The notes beneath the pieces were generated by a model. That model had not been told where the DNA came from. It saw nothing but the letters and a program-made list of their open reading frames with translations, and searched no databases. A stretch of 37,852 nt of DNA from an uncultured Anaerococcus sp. GTDB lineage: Bacteria > Bacillota > Clostridia > Tissierellales > Peptoniphilaceae. The translations under genes were made by a program, and so were the position numbers. Positions 15,367 to 24,199 of this stretch are shown here, in pieces; position 1 is the stretch's first letter, and the number at the start of each line of letters is the position of its first letter. The stretch is taken from contig CALTXP010000003.1 in assembly GCA_943913325.1 (NCBI GenBank), positions 1 through 37,852 of the forward strand, written 5' to 3'.

Positions 15367-16971
15367 TTATTTTGCAATTCCCAATGGTGAGAATAATAAG
15401 TAAACTAAAACTACTACAATACTAATTATAACTGCTAACTGTCTAACTCGTGGCCATTGAGCTGTTCCAACTTCTGAAGCTATAGAGTAATCTTCTATAA
15501 TAAATTCTTCACCTTTATTTGTAATCTTTGATACTACCCACATTACCAATAGATCTAAGAAGAACAATACACTTAGTACATATAAGTAGTGGACATTCTT
15601 TAAAAATATTTTTGATAATCCGTAAAATATTACATGAAATATCATAGTTGCCTTAGCACCTTGAGCTGTTGCTGTTTTAGAATAAAAAGCAAATAATATC
15701 ATCACGAGTAAAGGCATATTATAAAGTCCATTAAACTCTTGTACAAAAGCATAAAGCCCTGAACCAGCTTTAGATATAAACGGTGCAACTACAATAGCGA
15801 TAATTCCTAAGGTCACATTTGTAATCCTTCCCATCTTAGCCATTTGCTGTGGACTAGCTTCTTTATTTATGAGAGGTTTATAAAAATCTAGCACAAATAA
15901 AGTTGAAGTTGATGATAAACTTCCTGCAAAAGATGAAAGTATAGCTCCAAATATAACTGCTCCAAAAAAGCCTAGCGCCCACTGCGGTAAAACTTCAACT
16001 ACTAAATTTGGATAAGCTGCATCTGGTAAATTTAAAAATTTATCTCCAAAGATATTTCTTGCTACTACTCCAGGGAATACTAAAAATAAAGCTCCAAATA
16101 TTTTAAAAGTACCCACCATTAAAGCTCCCTTTTGTGCTTCTTGTAAGTTCTTAGCTGCAAAAGCTTTTTGAACTATCATTTGATTAGTGCACCAAAAGAA
16201 TAAGTTATTAAAAAGCATACCCATAAATAAGGTAGGCCAAGGAACTATCTCAGAATCAACCGATCCAATAGAATTAAGCAACTCTGGAGTATTATCTACA
16301 ACTGACTCAACACCATTTACAAAACTACCATTTCCTAATAACTTTAGTCCTAAAAATGGTATAGCAAGACCTCCAATTATTAGACCAAATTGGTATATAG
16401 TATCGGAATAAGCTGACAATTTCATCCCACCTAAGAATAAGTATAGAACTCCTACTACTCCAATCAGTATAGCCATAATAGCTATCGCTACTTCACGACT
16501 AACACCTAGCATTTGATCTAGACCAAAAATTCTATTAAAAACCAATGACCCAGAGTAAAGTACAACTGGCATAAAACTTACCATGTAAGTAATAATAAAT
16601 AGTAAGGAAACGATTCTTTTAGTTGTAGTATCATATCTTATTTCTAGAAAATCTGATATAGTTCCTATACCATGTCTAAAATACTTTGGCAAAAATACTG
16701 CAGCAAGTAAGGCAATTGCTATGGCTGATGTAACCTCCCAAGCCATTACCTGCATACCTGCAGCATAAGATTGTCCATTTTGACCAACTATCTGCTCTGT
16801 AGATAAATTGGTCATTATTATTGTCCCTGCTACAACAGCAGCACTCAGGGAACGACCACCTAAAAAGTAGTCATCGGCACTTTCTGTATCATTGCTCCCT
16901 TTAGTCTTATTATAGGCTATAAAACCAATGAGTGTGATTATTATAGCAAAGCTTGCAAATACAAAAAACAT
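15367..16971 (-). CDS. Na+:solute symporter (SSS/SLC5 family), probable inositol transporter
   Basis: A 534-residue membrane protein with about 13-14 hydrophobic helices. It has SSS-family features: FLGGRSLS near residue 40, TNLSTEQIVGQNG (about 54-66), and the late helix segment AILSSFAGSLSSTSTLFVLDFYKP, which carries the serine/threonine-rich sodium site. The closest class is the SGLT-like branch that moves sugars and polyols with Na+. It lies between iolE and iolG, so inositol is the likely cargo, taking the place of the MFS permease IolT/IolF of Bacillus. The cargo is inferred from context. The 24-base gap to iolG carries that gene's ribosome site. Confidence 0.88.
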   Translation of the reverse strand: MFFVFASFAIIITLIGFIAYNKTKGSNDTESADDYFLGGRSLSAAVVAGTIIMTNLSTEQIVGQNGQSYAAGMQVMAWEVTSAIAIALLAAVFLPKYFRHGIGTISDFLEIRYDTTTKRIVSLLFIITYMVSFMPVVLYSGSLVFNRIFGLDQMLGVSREVAIAIMAILIGVVGVLYLFLGGMKLSAYSDTIYQFGLIIGGLAIPFLGLKLLGNGSFVNGVESVVDNTPELLNSIGSVDSEIVPWPTLFMGMLFNNLFFWCTNQMIVQKAFAAKNLQEAQKGALMVGTFKIFGALFLVFPGVVARNIFGDKFLNLPDAAYPNLVVEVLPQWALGFFGAVIFGAILSSFAGSLSSTSTLFVLDFYKPLINKEASPQQMAKMGRITNVTLGIIAIVVAPFISKAGSGLYAFVQEFNGLYNMPLLVMILFAFYSKTATAQGAKATMIFHVIFYGLSKIFLKNVHYLYVLSVLFFLDLLVMWVVSKITNKGEEFIIEDYSIASEVGTAQWPRVRQLAVIISIVVVLVYLLFSPLGIAK

Positions 16972-16991
16972 TATATTACCTCTCTGCTATT

Positions 16992-17900
16992 TTATTTTTC
17001 TGTCCCCTCAATTATTTTATTGGTCATTAGTAAATCGATGTAATCATGAGCTTTCTTATGGTATAGATATGGGTTTGCTAAAGCTGGGTCTTGCTCAGCT
17101 TCTACTACTATCCAACCTTGATAATTATTTTCTAAAAGTATATCTATTATTGGTTTAAAGTCAATACATCCATCTGATGGAACTGTAAATGTTCCTGATT
17201 TCACTGACTTAAGAAATGACCAAGATTCTTTTTTTGATTTCTTTTGATTCTCAGGTCTTATATCCTTAAAGTGTACATGTTTAATTCTATTAATATATTT
17301 TTTAAGAAAAGCTATGTGATCTTCCCCAGAGAATACTAAGTGTCCTGTATCATATAATAAGAATACTTTTTCTGGATCTGTCATTTCCATTAGCTTGTCT
17401 ACTTCTTCTGTTGTTTGAACTCCTGTACCCATATGATGATGATAAACTATTTTCATATCCTTTTCTAATGCTAAGTCCCCTAACTTATTAAGACCCAAAG
17501 CTAGCTTATCCCATTCTTCATCTGTGAAAGTAGGCTTATTATCAAATACTGGAATATCTTCTAGCCCTTGAACGGAATGACCTTGTTCTGCAACTACTAT
17601 AACTTTAGCACCCATGGCATGTAAGAAGTCTCTGTGTTTTATAAATGCTTTTTCAGTCTCTTCAAATGGCTTGGTTGTCAGAAAAGCTGAAAACCATGCT
17701 GATGCTACTTCCAAGTTTCTAGGCTCAAGGTATGATCTTAAAATCTCTGGATCTCTTGGATACTTATTTCCTATTTCTGTCCCTTGGTAACCTGCAAGAG
17801 CCATTTCAGATATACATTGTTCAAAAGTTAATTCTCCACCTAATTCTGGTAAATCATCATTAGTCCAAGCTATTGGTGCACATGCTAATTTAATTGTCAT
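16992..17900 (-). CDS. iolE: myo-inosose-2 dehydratase
   Basis: A 302-residue TIM-barrel protein of the xylose-isomerase-like/AP-endonuclease-2 superfamily. It removes water from 2-keto-myo-inositol to give 3D-trihydroxycyclohexane-dione. Family features are the N-terminal LACAPIAWTNDDLPELGGE, the GYQGTEIGNKYPRD stretch, and the metal-ligand glutamates and histidines in YHHHMGTGV, LYDTGHLVF, HVHFKDIR and WIVVEAEQDP. Twelve bases separate it from iolD. Full length. The later gene iolI, another member of this fold, was not found in the window. Confidence 0.93.
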   Translation of the reverse strand: MTIKLACAPIAWTNDDLPELGGELTFEQCISEMALAGYQGTEIGNKYPRDPEILRSYLEPRNLEVASAWFSAFLTTKPFEETEKAFIKHRDFLHAMGAKVIVVAEQGHSVQGLEDIPVFDNKPTFTDEEWDKLALGLNKLGDLALEKDMKIVYHHHMGTGVQTTEEVDKLMEMTDPEKVFLLYDTGHLVFSGEDHIAFLKKYINRIKHVHFKDIRPENQKKSKKESWSFLKSVKSGTFTVPSDGCIDFKPIIDILLENNYQGWIVVEAEQDPALANPYLYHKKAHDYIDLLMTNKIIEGTEK

Positions 17901-17912
17901 AATATAATCTCC

Positions 17913-19835
17913 TTAATATTTTCTTGATTTATTCCTATGATTTATGATATCCTCATAAACTTCTTCTTGTGCCTTATTCTTACCTATTTCTGCCATGCCT
18001 ACATTCCACCAAGCTTCATATCCATCTATCATCGTCTTAGGTATAACTTTTAGATCGAAAAGAACTGGCTTATCGCTTGATTTACTATCTTCTAGAGCCT
18101 GTTTAAATTCATCTAGTGTCTTACAGCTATAAGTGTTCCATCCATATGCCTCTCCTACTTTTGTATAATCAGCTGTTAATAGACTTCCTGACGTAGTTTG
18201 ACCATCCCTATATCTAAATTCAGTTGCTAAGCTTCCTACTTTATGGTTCATTTGGAGGTTATTGATACAGCCAAAACCACTATTATCAAATACAACTACA
18301 TTTACTTTTTGTTTTTCCTGAATAATTGTTTGTAACTCACTATTTAACATTTGGAAAGATGCATCACCCACTACGGCGAATACTTCTTTATCAGGTTTAG
18401 CCCACTTTACTCCCAAAGTTGCAGCTACCTCATAACCCATACATGAATATCCATATTCGGCATGATATCCATCTTTAACATCTGTTTGCCATAATCTCTG
18501 TAGATCAGAAGGTAATGAACCTCCAGCAGTGATAACGATTCCATCATCTTTAATAAATTCATTTAATGCAATGATTGCAGATGTTTGAGTTATTGTACCT
18601 CCTGTAAGATTTACAAATTCATCTATCGTTCTTGAATCTCTCGGCTTTATTATTGGTTCAAAGTTTAGATCATTATAGTTGTAATTCTTAAGCTTAGTTA
18701 ATTCTTCACTCCACCATGATTTAGCATCAAAGATTTCATTACTATAAGACGATCTATAATTGATTTTTGAAAGCTCATCATCTAAATAAGAAGCTGATAA
18801 TTTTGCATCAGCAACTATCTGAAGTCCATCCATTTTATATGCATCAAATCTACTTACATTTATATTCACAAACTCTACATCAGGATTTTGGAATAACCAT
18901 TTAGATGAAGTAGTGAAATCAGATAATCTAGATCCAAAAGTTAAAACTAAGTCCACATCTTTAGCTATAATATTTGCAGCGTACGTACCTGTAACCCCTA
19001 TACCTCCTAAGCACATGTCAGATGATGATTTAATAGCTGACTTACCAGCTTGAGTTTCTCCAAATGGTATATTATACTTATTTAAAAATTCATCTATTCT
19101 CTCTCCTGCTTCCGAATATTTTACACCTCCTCCAATGATAGCTAGTGGTTTCTTAGAATTTTTAATAAGCTCCACAGCATCTTTTATATCTGAATCAATT
19201 GGAACACTCCTTCTAATTTTATGAACACGTTTTTTAAGAAAGTAATCTGGATAATCATAAGATTCGCCTTCTACATCTTGAGGCATAGCTATTACGCATG
19301 CTCCTGTTTTTTCAGGATCAGTTAATACTCTCATAGCATTAATTAAAGCACTCATAAGTTGTTCTGGTCTATTTATCCTATCCCAATACCTACTAACTGG
19401 TTTAAAAGCATCATTAGTTGTAATAGATAGGTCATATGATTGTTGGACTTGTTGCAAAACAGGGTCAGGTTGTCTGCTTGCAAATGTATCAGAAGGAAAT
19501 AATAGCAAGGGAATCTGATTTACCGTAGCAGTTGCCGCTGCAGTTACCATATTTGCAGAACCTGGGCCAATTGATGCAGAGCAAGGAATTATTTTTCTTC
19601 TATTATTTTGTTTTGCATAAGCTATAGATGTATGACACATACCTTGCTCGTTTCTACCTTGATAAGTTCTTAGATTATGATTTCCTTGTTCTAAAGCTTG
19701 TCCTAAACCTATAGCCATTCCATGACCAAAAATCGTGAATATTCCTTCAACAAATTTTTCTTCTTTACCATCATATTCTATATATTGATTATCTAAAAAT
19801 TTCACTATTGCTTGAGACATAGTCAATTTTGTCAT
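17913..19835 (-). CDS. iolD: 3D-(3,5/4)-trihydroxycyclohexane-1,2-dione hydrolase
   Basis: A 640-residue thiamine-diphosphate enzyme that opens the inositol ring, giving 5-deoxy-glucuronate. The N-terminal pyrimidine-binding domain has the activating glutamate in TYQGRNEQGMCH. A central acetolactate-synthase-like domain follows. The C-terminal pyrophosphate-binding motif GDASFQMLNSELQTI continues into VVVFDNSGFGCINNLQ. Length and domain order match IolD. The start overlaps the stop of iolC as TAATG, part of a run of such couplings. Confidence 0.95.
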   Translation of the reverse strand: MTKLTMSQAIVKFLDNQYIEYDGKEEKFVEGIFTIFGHGMAIGLGQALEQGNHNLRTYQGRNEQGMCHTSIAYAKQNNRRKIIPCSASIGPGSANMVTAAATATVNQIPLLLFPSDTFASRQPDPVLQQVQQSYDLSITTNDAFKPVSRYWDRINRPEQLMSALINAMRVLTDPEKTGACVIAMPQDVEGESYDYPDYFLKKRVHKIRRSVPIDSDIKDAVELIKNSKKPLAIIGGGVKYSEAGERIDEFLNKYNIPFGETQAGKSAIKSSSDMCLGGIGVTGTYAANIIAKDVDLVLTFGSRLSDFTTSSKWLFQNPDVEFVNINVSRFDAYKMDGLQIVADAKLSASYLDDELSKINYRSSYSNEIFDAKSWWSEELTKLKNYNYNDLNFEPIIKPRDSRTIDEFVNLTGGTITQTSAIIALNEFIKDDGIVITAGGSLPSDLQRLWQTDVKDGYHAEYGYSCMGYEVAATLGVKWAKPDKEVFAVVGDASFQMLNSELQTIIQEKQKVNVVVFDNSGFGCINNLQMNHKVGSLATEFRYRDGQTTSGSLLTADYTKVGEAYGWNTYSCKTLDEFKQALEDSKSSDKPVLFDLKVIPKTMIDGYEAWWNVGMAEIGKNKAQEEVYEDIINHRNKSRKY

Positions 19836-20866
19836 TATTTATCACCTCTTGCTACCATATCTCCGTATTGCTCTTTTGTTTGTTTTATAAACTTCTTAAC
19901 TTCTTCTGTATTTGGCAAGTCTGAAGAGGAATTACTTCTTATCATCATAGCAGCTTGAGCAGATGCCATCTCTAAACAATCTATAATGTCATAATCATTA
20001 AATAAAGCATATAGAAAAGCTGAAGCATACCCATCTCCACCTCCAAAACCTTTTCTTGCCTTTACAGGGAAAGGTTTAATAGAGTAACTCTCTCCATTTT
20101 TAGTATAAGCATTAGATCCCTCTTTACCGTGTTTAATAACTAAAAGCTCTACTCCTTCGTTAAACCAATACTTAGCAGATTCATCGTCACTTAATTTATT
20201 ATCTACGAGCAATCTCTCTGTTAGATCAAATTCTTTACGAGATCCCATTATTATGTCGGATTCTTGAGCAACTATCGAGTAATATATTGATATCTCATCA
20301 TCATTTTTCCAATTATAATCCCTAAAGTCCACATCAAAAATAATCTTTGTTTTCGCTCTTTTAGCAAAGGAGATAGCCTTTAAAACAGCTTCTCTTGATG
20401 GAGACTCAGCTAAAGCGGTACCAGATACTAAAATTGCTTTAGCTTTTTTAATGTAGTTATAATCTATATCTTCTACAGATAGGGCAAGGTCAGCCGCTTG
20501 ATTACGGTACATTAAAATGCTACTTTCACTTTCTGATTTCATTTCAGTAAATGTAAGACCAATTTTTTCACCATTTTCAGCTCTCGTTACATGACTGGTA
20601 TCTATATTCTTCTCATTTTTTAATAGTTCAATAGCAAAATCACCTAATTGATCATCTGATATTTTTGCTATCATCCCTATCTTAAGTCCATGTCTATTAG
20701 TTCCAATGGCTGTGTTTACAGTTGATCCTCCAATATATCTTTCGAATTTAACTACATTTTTTAGGGGGCCAAAGCCTTCTTCAGGAGAAGGGTTAAAATC
20801 TACTGCAATCCTCCCAATTGTAATAATATCTAGCTCTCTACCTTCTGGTAAATCTATATATTTCAT
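19835..20866 (-). CDS. iolC: 5-dehydro-2-deoxygluconokinase
   Basis: A 343-residue PfkB-family (ribokinase-like) kinase that phosphorylates 2-deoxy-5-keto-gluconate. The N-terminal DIITIGRIAVDFNP and the GGSTVNTAIGTNRHGLK block form the sugar-binding lobe. The C-terminal GFGGGDGYASAFLYALF holds the anion hole and catalytic aspartate in a GGGD form of the usual GAGD. It is translationally coupled on both sides by TAATG overlaps. The product must be cleaved by an IolJ-type aldolase, which is not in this window. Confidence 0.93.
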   Translation of the reverse strand: MKYIDLPEGRELDIITIGRIAVDFNPSPEEGFGPLKNVVKFERYIGGSTVNTAIGTNRHGLKIGMIAKISDDQLGDFAIELLKNEKNIDTSHVTRAENGEKIGLTFTEMKSESESSILMYRNQAADLALSVEDIDYNYIKKAKAILVSGTALAESPSREAVLKAISFAKRAKTKIIFDVDFRDYNWKNDDEISIYYSIVAQESDIIMGSRKEFDLTERLLVDNKLSDDESAKYWFNEGVELLVIKHGKEGSNAYTKNGESYSIKPFPVKARKGFGGGDGYASAFLYALFNDYDIIDCLEMASAQAAMMIRSNSSSDLPNTEEVKKFIKQTKEQYGDMVARGDK

Positions 20867-22326
20867 TATTCTTCAAATCTCCCAGTTCTAAGTTGTGCTG
20901 TAACAACCTTTCTTCTTGTATAAAACTCTACTCCGTCTTTTCCGTTTGCATGAAGATCACCAAAAAATGAGTTTCTCCATCCTGAGAATGAATAGAATGC
21001 TACTGGAGCTGGTACTCCTAAATTGATTCCAAGCATACCTGCAGGAATATTTTCTCTAAAGTATCTAATAGCAGCTGCATCACTAGTAAATAAACAAGAT
21101 CCATTAGCTAGCTCATGTTCTTGTGCTATACCTATTGCTTCTTTTAAAGTTTTTACTTTAAACACTGATACTACTGGAGCAAATAATTCTTCCTTATATT
21201 GAGTCATATCTGTAGTTACATTTTCAAATATAGTAGGTCCAACAAAGAATCCATTTTCAGGAATATTCTCTCTGCCATCAAGAGTTAAAGTAGCTCCTTC
21301 TTCGACACCTTTTGCTATTTGATCGAAAATTCTTTGTTGATTTTCTTTCCTTATAACTGGACCTAAGTCTACACTATCATCTTTAGAACCATCACCTATC
21401 TTAAGTTTCTTTGCTGCTTCTATGAATTTTTCCATAAATTTATCATAGATACCTTCTTGAACCAATAAAACTGGAGAAGCCATGCATCTTTGACCTGCGG
21501 TGCCAAATGAACCACCTATAACTTTTGTAACAGCATCATCTATATCAGCATCATCTAAGACAATTGTATGGTTCTTAGCTCCTGCTAAGACTTGAACTCT
21601 TTTATTATTTTCTGTACCGTGATGATAAACATATTTCCCAACAGCTGTTGATCCAACAAAAGATATAGCTTTTACATCATTATTTTCAAGTAATTCATTT
21701 ACTACATCTGGACCACCATTAACTATATTTAAAACTCCATTAGGTACACCAGCTTCTTCACATAGCTCTACCACCCTTTTCATAAGTAAAGGTGTCTTTT
21801 CTGAAGGTTTTAAAACTACAGTATTACCTACAGCTATAGCTAGTGGAAACATCCAAAAAGGAACCATCATTGGAAAATTGAATGGACAAATACATCCAAT
21901 AACTCCTATTGGGTATTTGTAGTTGTGAACCTCTACATCTGTTGCTACCGAAGGTGAGCTATCACCCATTGTTAGGTTAAATACACTTGCTGCATGTTCA
22001 CAATTTTCTATACCTCTACCTACTTCTCCAAGAGCATCACTAAAAACTTTTCCATTTTCTAAAGTAATAAGTCTAGCTAGCTCTTCTTTGTTTTCCGTGA
22101 GTAAATTTTGTAATTTAAATAGAATTTTTTGTCTTTTTAAAGTTGGAACTTTTGACCAACTTTCAAATGTTTTTGAAGCAATTTTAATAGCATCTGCAGT
22201 TTCCTCTCGAGTTGAAATTGGAGTCTTGCCAATTACTTCTCCGCTACCAGGGTTATAAACATTTTCATATTTATCTGTTTTTGCTTCTACAAATTGACCA
22301 TTAACATAATTTTTTATTTCGTGCAT
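20866..22326 (-). CDS. iolA: methylmalonate/malonate-semialdehyde dehydrogenase (acylating)
   Basis: A 486-residue CoA-acylating aldehyde dehydrogenase of the MMSDH type. It converts malonate semialdehyde to acetyl-CoA and CO2 in the last step of the pathway. C281 in GSFGTAGQRCMASP is the catalytic cysteine. PFNFPMMVPFWMFPLA (around 148-163) is typical of MMSDH, as is the absence of the general-base glutamate of hydrolytic ALDHs: LAGAKNH is seen where others have LELGGK. It starts inside the stop of iolB (TAATG). Confidence 0.93.
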   Translation of the reverse strand: MHEIKNYVNGQFVEAKTDKYENVYNPGSGEVIGKTPISTREETADAIKIASKTFESWSKVPTLKRQKILFKLQNLLTENKEELARLITLENGKVFSDALGEVGRGIENCEHAASVFNLTMGDSSPSVATDVEVHNYKYPIGVIGCICPFNFPMMVPFWMFPLAIAVGNTVVLKPSEKTPLLMKRVVELCEEAGVPNGVLNIVNGGPDVVNELLENNDVKAISFVGSTAVGKYVYHHGTENNKRVQVLAGAKNHTIVLDDADIDDAVTKVIGGSFGTAGQRCMASPVLLVQEGIYDKFMEKFIEAAKKLKIGDGSKDDSVDLGPVIRKENQQRIFDQIAKGVEEGATLTLDGRENIPENGFFVGPTIFENVTTDMTQYKEELFAPVVSVFKVKTLKEAIGIAQEHELANGSCLFTSDAAAIRYFRENIPAGMLGINLGVPAPVAFYSFSGWRNSFFGDLHANGKDGVEFYTRRKVVTAQLRTGRFEE

Positions 22327-23150
22327 TATATATCCTCTCTTTCAATTATCCATTCATGTTCTTCTTGATTGTGAAATTTCCATTCTTTATGTGGACCTGC
22401 CATTACATTTAGGTAATATGAGTTGTATCCATAAGGAACTGCTACTGGATGATAGCCTTTTGGAACTAGTACAGTATCATAATTATTTACCGTCATAGTT
22501 TCATCCAAGTCTAAATCATCTGTATAAATTCTTTGAAAAACAAATCCCTGTTCTTTATCTTGTTCGTGATAATAAATTTCTTCTAAGACAGTCTCCTCTT
22601 CACTGTCTGTATCGTGCTTATGTGGCGGATAAGATGACCAATTTGCTTCTCCAGTATAAACTTCAACTACAATTAACTGATCGGATATAGGACTATCGTC
22701 AGCCAAAATATTATTCACATCTCGAACATTCATACCTTTTCCTCTATGTTCAGTTTCTGTTTCTTCAGCTTTTATAAATACTGATTTCATCTTTTTATCA
22801 GTCTTAGCATATCCAATTACAACTCGACCATTAGAATTTGTTGTAATCTCAAAATTGTCTCCATTTGTTATATATACAGCATCAGTTGGATTCTTATCAA
22901 AGTTATTTTTTCTTTGACCCACATCATAATATGATTCTTCTCCATTAACTTTTATATTAACTTTTCCTTCTACTACGACTACACACGCTTCTATTCCTTC
23001 TAAAGATTCACTATAGTGTGCACCTTCTTTAAAATCCAATGCCTTCAAACCAATATATTTTAATATAGATTTATTAACTTCTATATTTTGAAGATAAGTT
23101 AATCCATTACCAATATTAAGATCCAAATTTTTAATTTTTAAATCAGCCAT
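22326..23150 (-). CDS. iolB: 5-deoxy-glucuronate isomerase
   Basis: A 274-residue double-cupin isomerase converting 5-deoxy-glucuronate to 2-deoxy-5-keto-gluconate. Metal-ligand residues are seen in SSYPPHKHDTDSEEETVLEEIYYHE and near VLVPKGYHPVAVPYGY, with NVMAGPHKEWKF close to the C-terminus, as in IolB. It is the promoter-proximal gene of the iol operon, with a GGAGAGG ribosome site. Its control region (23164-23228) carries repeated operator-like sequences. Confidence 0.93.
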   Translation of the reverse strand: MADLKIKNLDLNIGNGLTYLQNIEVNKSILKYIGLKALDFKEGAHYSESLEGIEACVVVVEGKVNIKVNGEESYYDVGQRKNNFDKNPTDAVYITNGDNFEITTNSNGRVVIGYAKTDKKMKSVFIKAEETETEHRGKGMNVRDVNNILADDSPISDQLIVVEVYTGEANWSSYPPHKHDTDSEEETVLEEIYYHEQDKEQGFVFQRIYTDDLDLDETMTVNNYDTVLVPKGYHPVAVPYGYNSYYLNVMAGPHKEWKFHNQEEHEWIIEREDI

Positions 23151-23163
23151 TTCCTCTCCTTTC

Positions 23164-23227
23164 GATCAATTTAATCAATTTGATCATCTCTTGTCATTAT
23201 TCTAATTCAATTTGATCAATTTGTCAA
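23164..23227 (-). promoter_or_regulatory. iol operon promoter with two IolR-type operators
   Basis: On the minus strand TTGACA (23227-23222), a 17-base spacer and TAGAAT (23204-23199) give a strong promoter with a start near 23192. The spacer contains a TTGATCAA-centred element with CAATTTG repeats. A second copy, beginning GATCAATTTAATCAATTTG, occupies 23164-23186 immediately after the start site. A repressor on both would block polymerase binding and clearance. Sequence and spacing are seen directly; the assignment to the divergent DeoR-family protein is inference from position. Confidence 0.75.
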
Positions 23228-23252
23228 GATAAAAATATACGTTTTCCTAAGT

Positions 23253-23280
23253 TTGATAATTTTTATTTCAATCATATAGT
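23253..23280 (+). promoter_or_regulatory. probable iolR promoter
   Basis: TTGATA (23253-23258), a 16-base spacer and TATAGT (23275-23280), about 33 bases before the start codon. The -35 region is within 30 bases of the iol operon -35, so the two promoters diverge from a shared control region. Confidence 0.45.
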
Positions 23281-23312
23281 AATTAGAGCAATATAAATAG
23301 CTTGGAGGGACA

Positions 23313-24068
23313 ATGAATAAGGAACGCACCACACTGATAGCTGAATATATAATAAATAAAGGTGATGCATCAGTTGAAGAATTAGCAAGAAAATTTAATG
23401 TTTCAGAGGTAACCATTAGAAGAGACTTAAGTAAATTAGAAAAAAAAGGCATAATTAGTAAATATTATGGAGGGGTAAAACCAGCACTTGAAAATATGAG
23501 TAATTTCACTCTTAGACTAAACGAAAATTTATGTGGTAAAGATAGAATAGCATATAAAGCAGGAGAATTAATTGAAGAAAACGATATTATTTTCATAGAT
23601 TCTGGTACCACTGCTGCTAAACTACTTGATAATATTGATCAATTTATCAATTTGACTATTTTTACTAATAATTTAAGTATAGTCAATAAAGCTGTAAATA
23701 TGCCTAACGTAGATATAGTACTAATAGGGGACTTTTATAGCAGAATTAGTAATTCTTTTATTTATAGATCTAATTTTTCCAAGCTTAACTATGAAAATCT
23801 TAATATTGATAAAGCCTTTATATCAGCAAGTGGAATAACTATAGATAAAGGGCTTACTAATAGAAATCCATTAGAACAAGAAATAAAAGCAAGTGCTTCT
23901 AAAATATCTGATAAAATCTACTCTATAATGGATTCTAGTAAATTCGATAATTTTTATATGCTTAAAGTTTTAGACTTAAAAGATCTAGATATTTTAGTAA
24001 CAGATAAAAAACCTAGCGAAGAATATACAGAGTATCTTAAAAAAAATAAAATTAAACTAATTTACTAA
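23313..24068 (+). CDS. iolR: DeoR-family repressor of the iol operon
   Basis: A 251-residue DeoR-family regulator. The N-terminal helix-turn-helix has SVEELARKFNVSEVTIRRDLSKLEKKG (about residues 20-46). The C-terminal sugar-phosphate sensor domain shows IFIDSGTTAAKL and the TNNLSIVNKA block typical of the family. In Bacillus the inducer is 2-deoxy-5-keto-gluconate-6-phosphate; the same is likely here because IolC is present. It diverges from iolB across a 162-base control region. A copy of the operator-like sequence lies inside its own coding region at 23635-23657. Ribosome site GGAGGG. Confidence 0.88.
   Translation: MNKERTTLIAEYIINKGDASVEELARKFNVSEVTIRRDLSKLEKKGIISKYYGGVKPALENMSNFTLRLNENLCGKDRIAYKAGELIEENDIIFIDSGTTAAKLLDNIDQFINLTIFTNNLSIVNKAVNMPNVDIVLIGDFYSRISNSFIYRSNFSKLNYENLNIDKAFISASGITIDKGLTNRNPLEQEIKASASKISDKIYSIMDSSKFDNFYMLKVLDLKDLDILVTDKKPSEEYTEYLKKNKIKLIY
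23635..23657. promoter_or_regulatory. intragenic copy of the iol operator-like sequence
   Basis: Inside iolR the bases GATCAATTTATCAATTTGA repeat the sequence at 23164-23184 (GATCAATTTAATCAATTTGA) with one base missing. It could let bound repressor loop between the gene body and the promoter, or act as a roadblock for autoregulation. It also encodes an ordinary stretch of the protein, so chance in AT-rich DNA is not excluded. Confidence 0.4.
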
Positions 24069-24079
24069 CTTCAAAGAAA

Positions 24080-24110
24080 TACCAGAGCTAATTTAGTTTT
24101 AACTCTGGTA
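24080..24110. terminator. weak bidirectional terminator between iolR and the DMT gene
   Basis: TACCAGAG (24080-24087) pairs with CTCTGGTA (24103-24110) around a 15-base loop. On the minus strand it is followed by a T-rich ATTTCTTTG; on plus the T-tract is poor. It lies between convergent genes ending at 24068 and 24200. Confidence 0.5.
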
Positions 24111-24113
24111 TTA

Positions 24114-24137
24114 GGTCCAACTTTATGGGGTCACCTT
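24114..24137. repeat. possible solo IS3-type terminal repeat
   Basis: The minus-strand reading TAAGGTGACCCCATAAAGT, continuing TGGACC, resembles the TGxACTGxCCCCAAAAAGTTGGAC ends of IS150/IS3-group elements. No transposase or second end is seen, so this would be a relic. The resemblance is from memory of the family and weak. Confidence 0.25.
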
Positions 24138-24199
24138 AAATAATTGTGCCATCTTATTTTGGTTTTATACCTATCAATTATTTTTAGATAAAATATTAT

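Noticed and set aside
23216..23452. Minus-strand ORF across the iolR start
   Set aside because: Covers the iol promoter region and iolR in antisense; no coding support.
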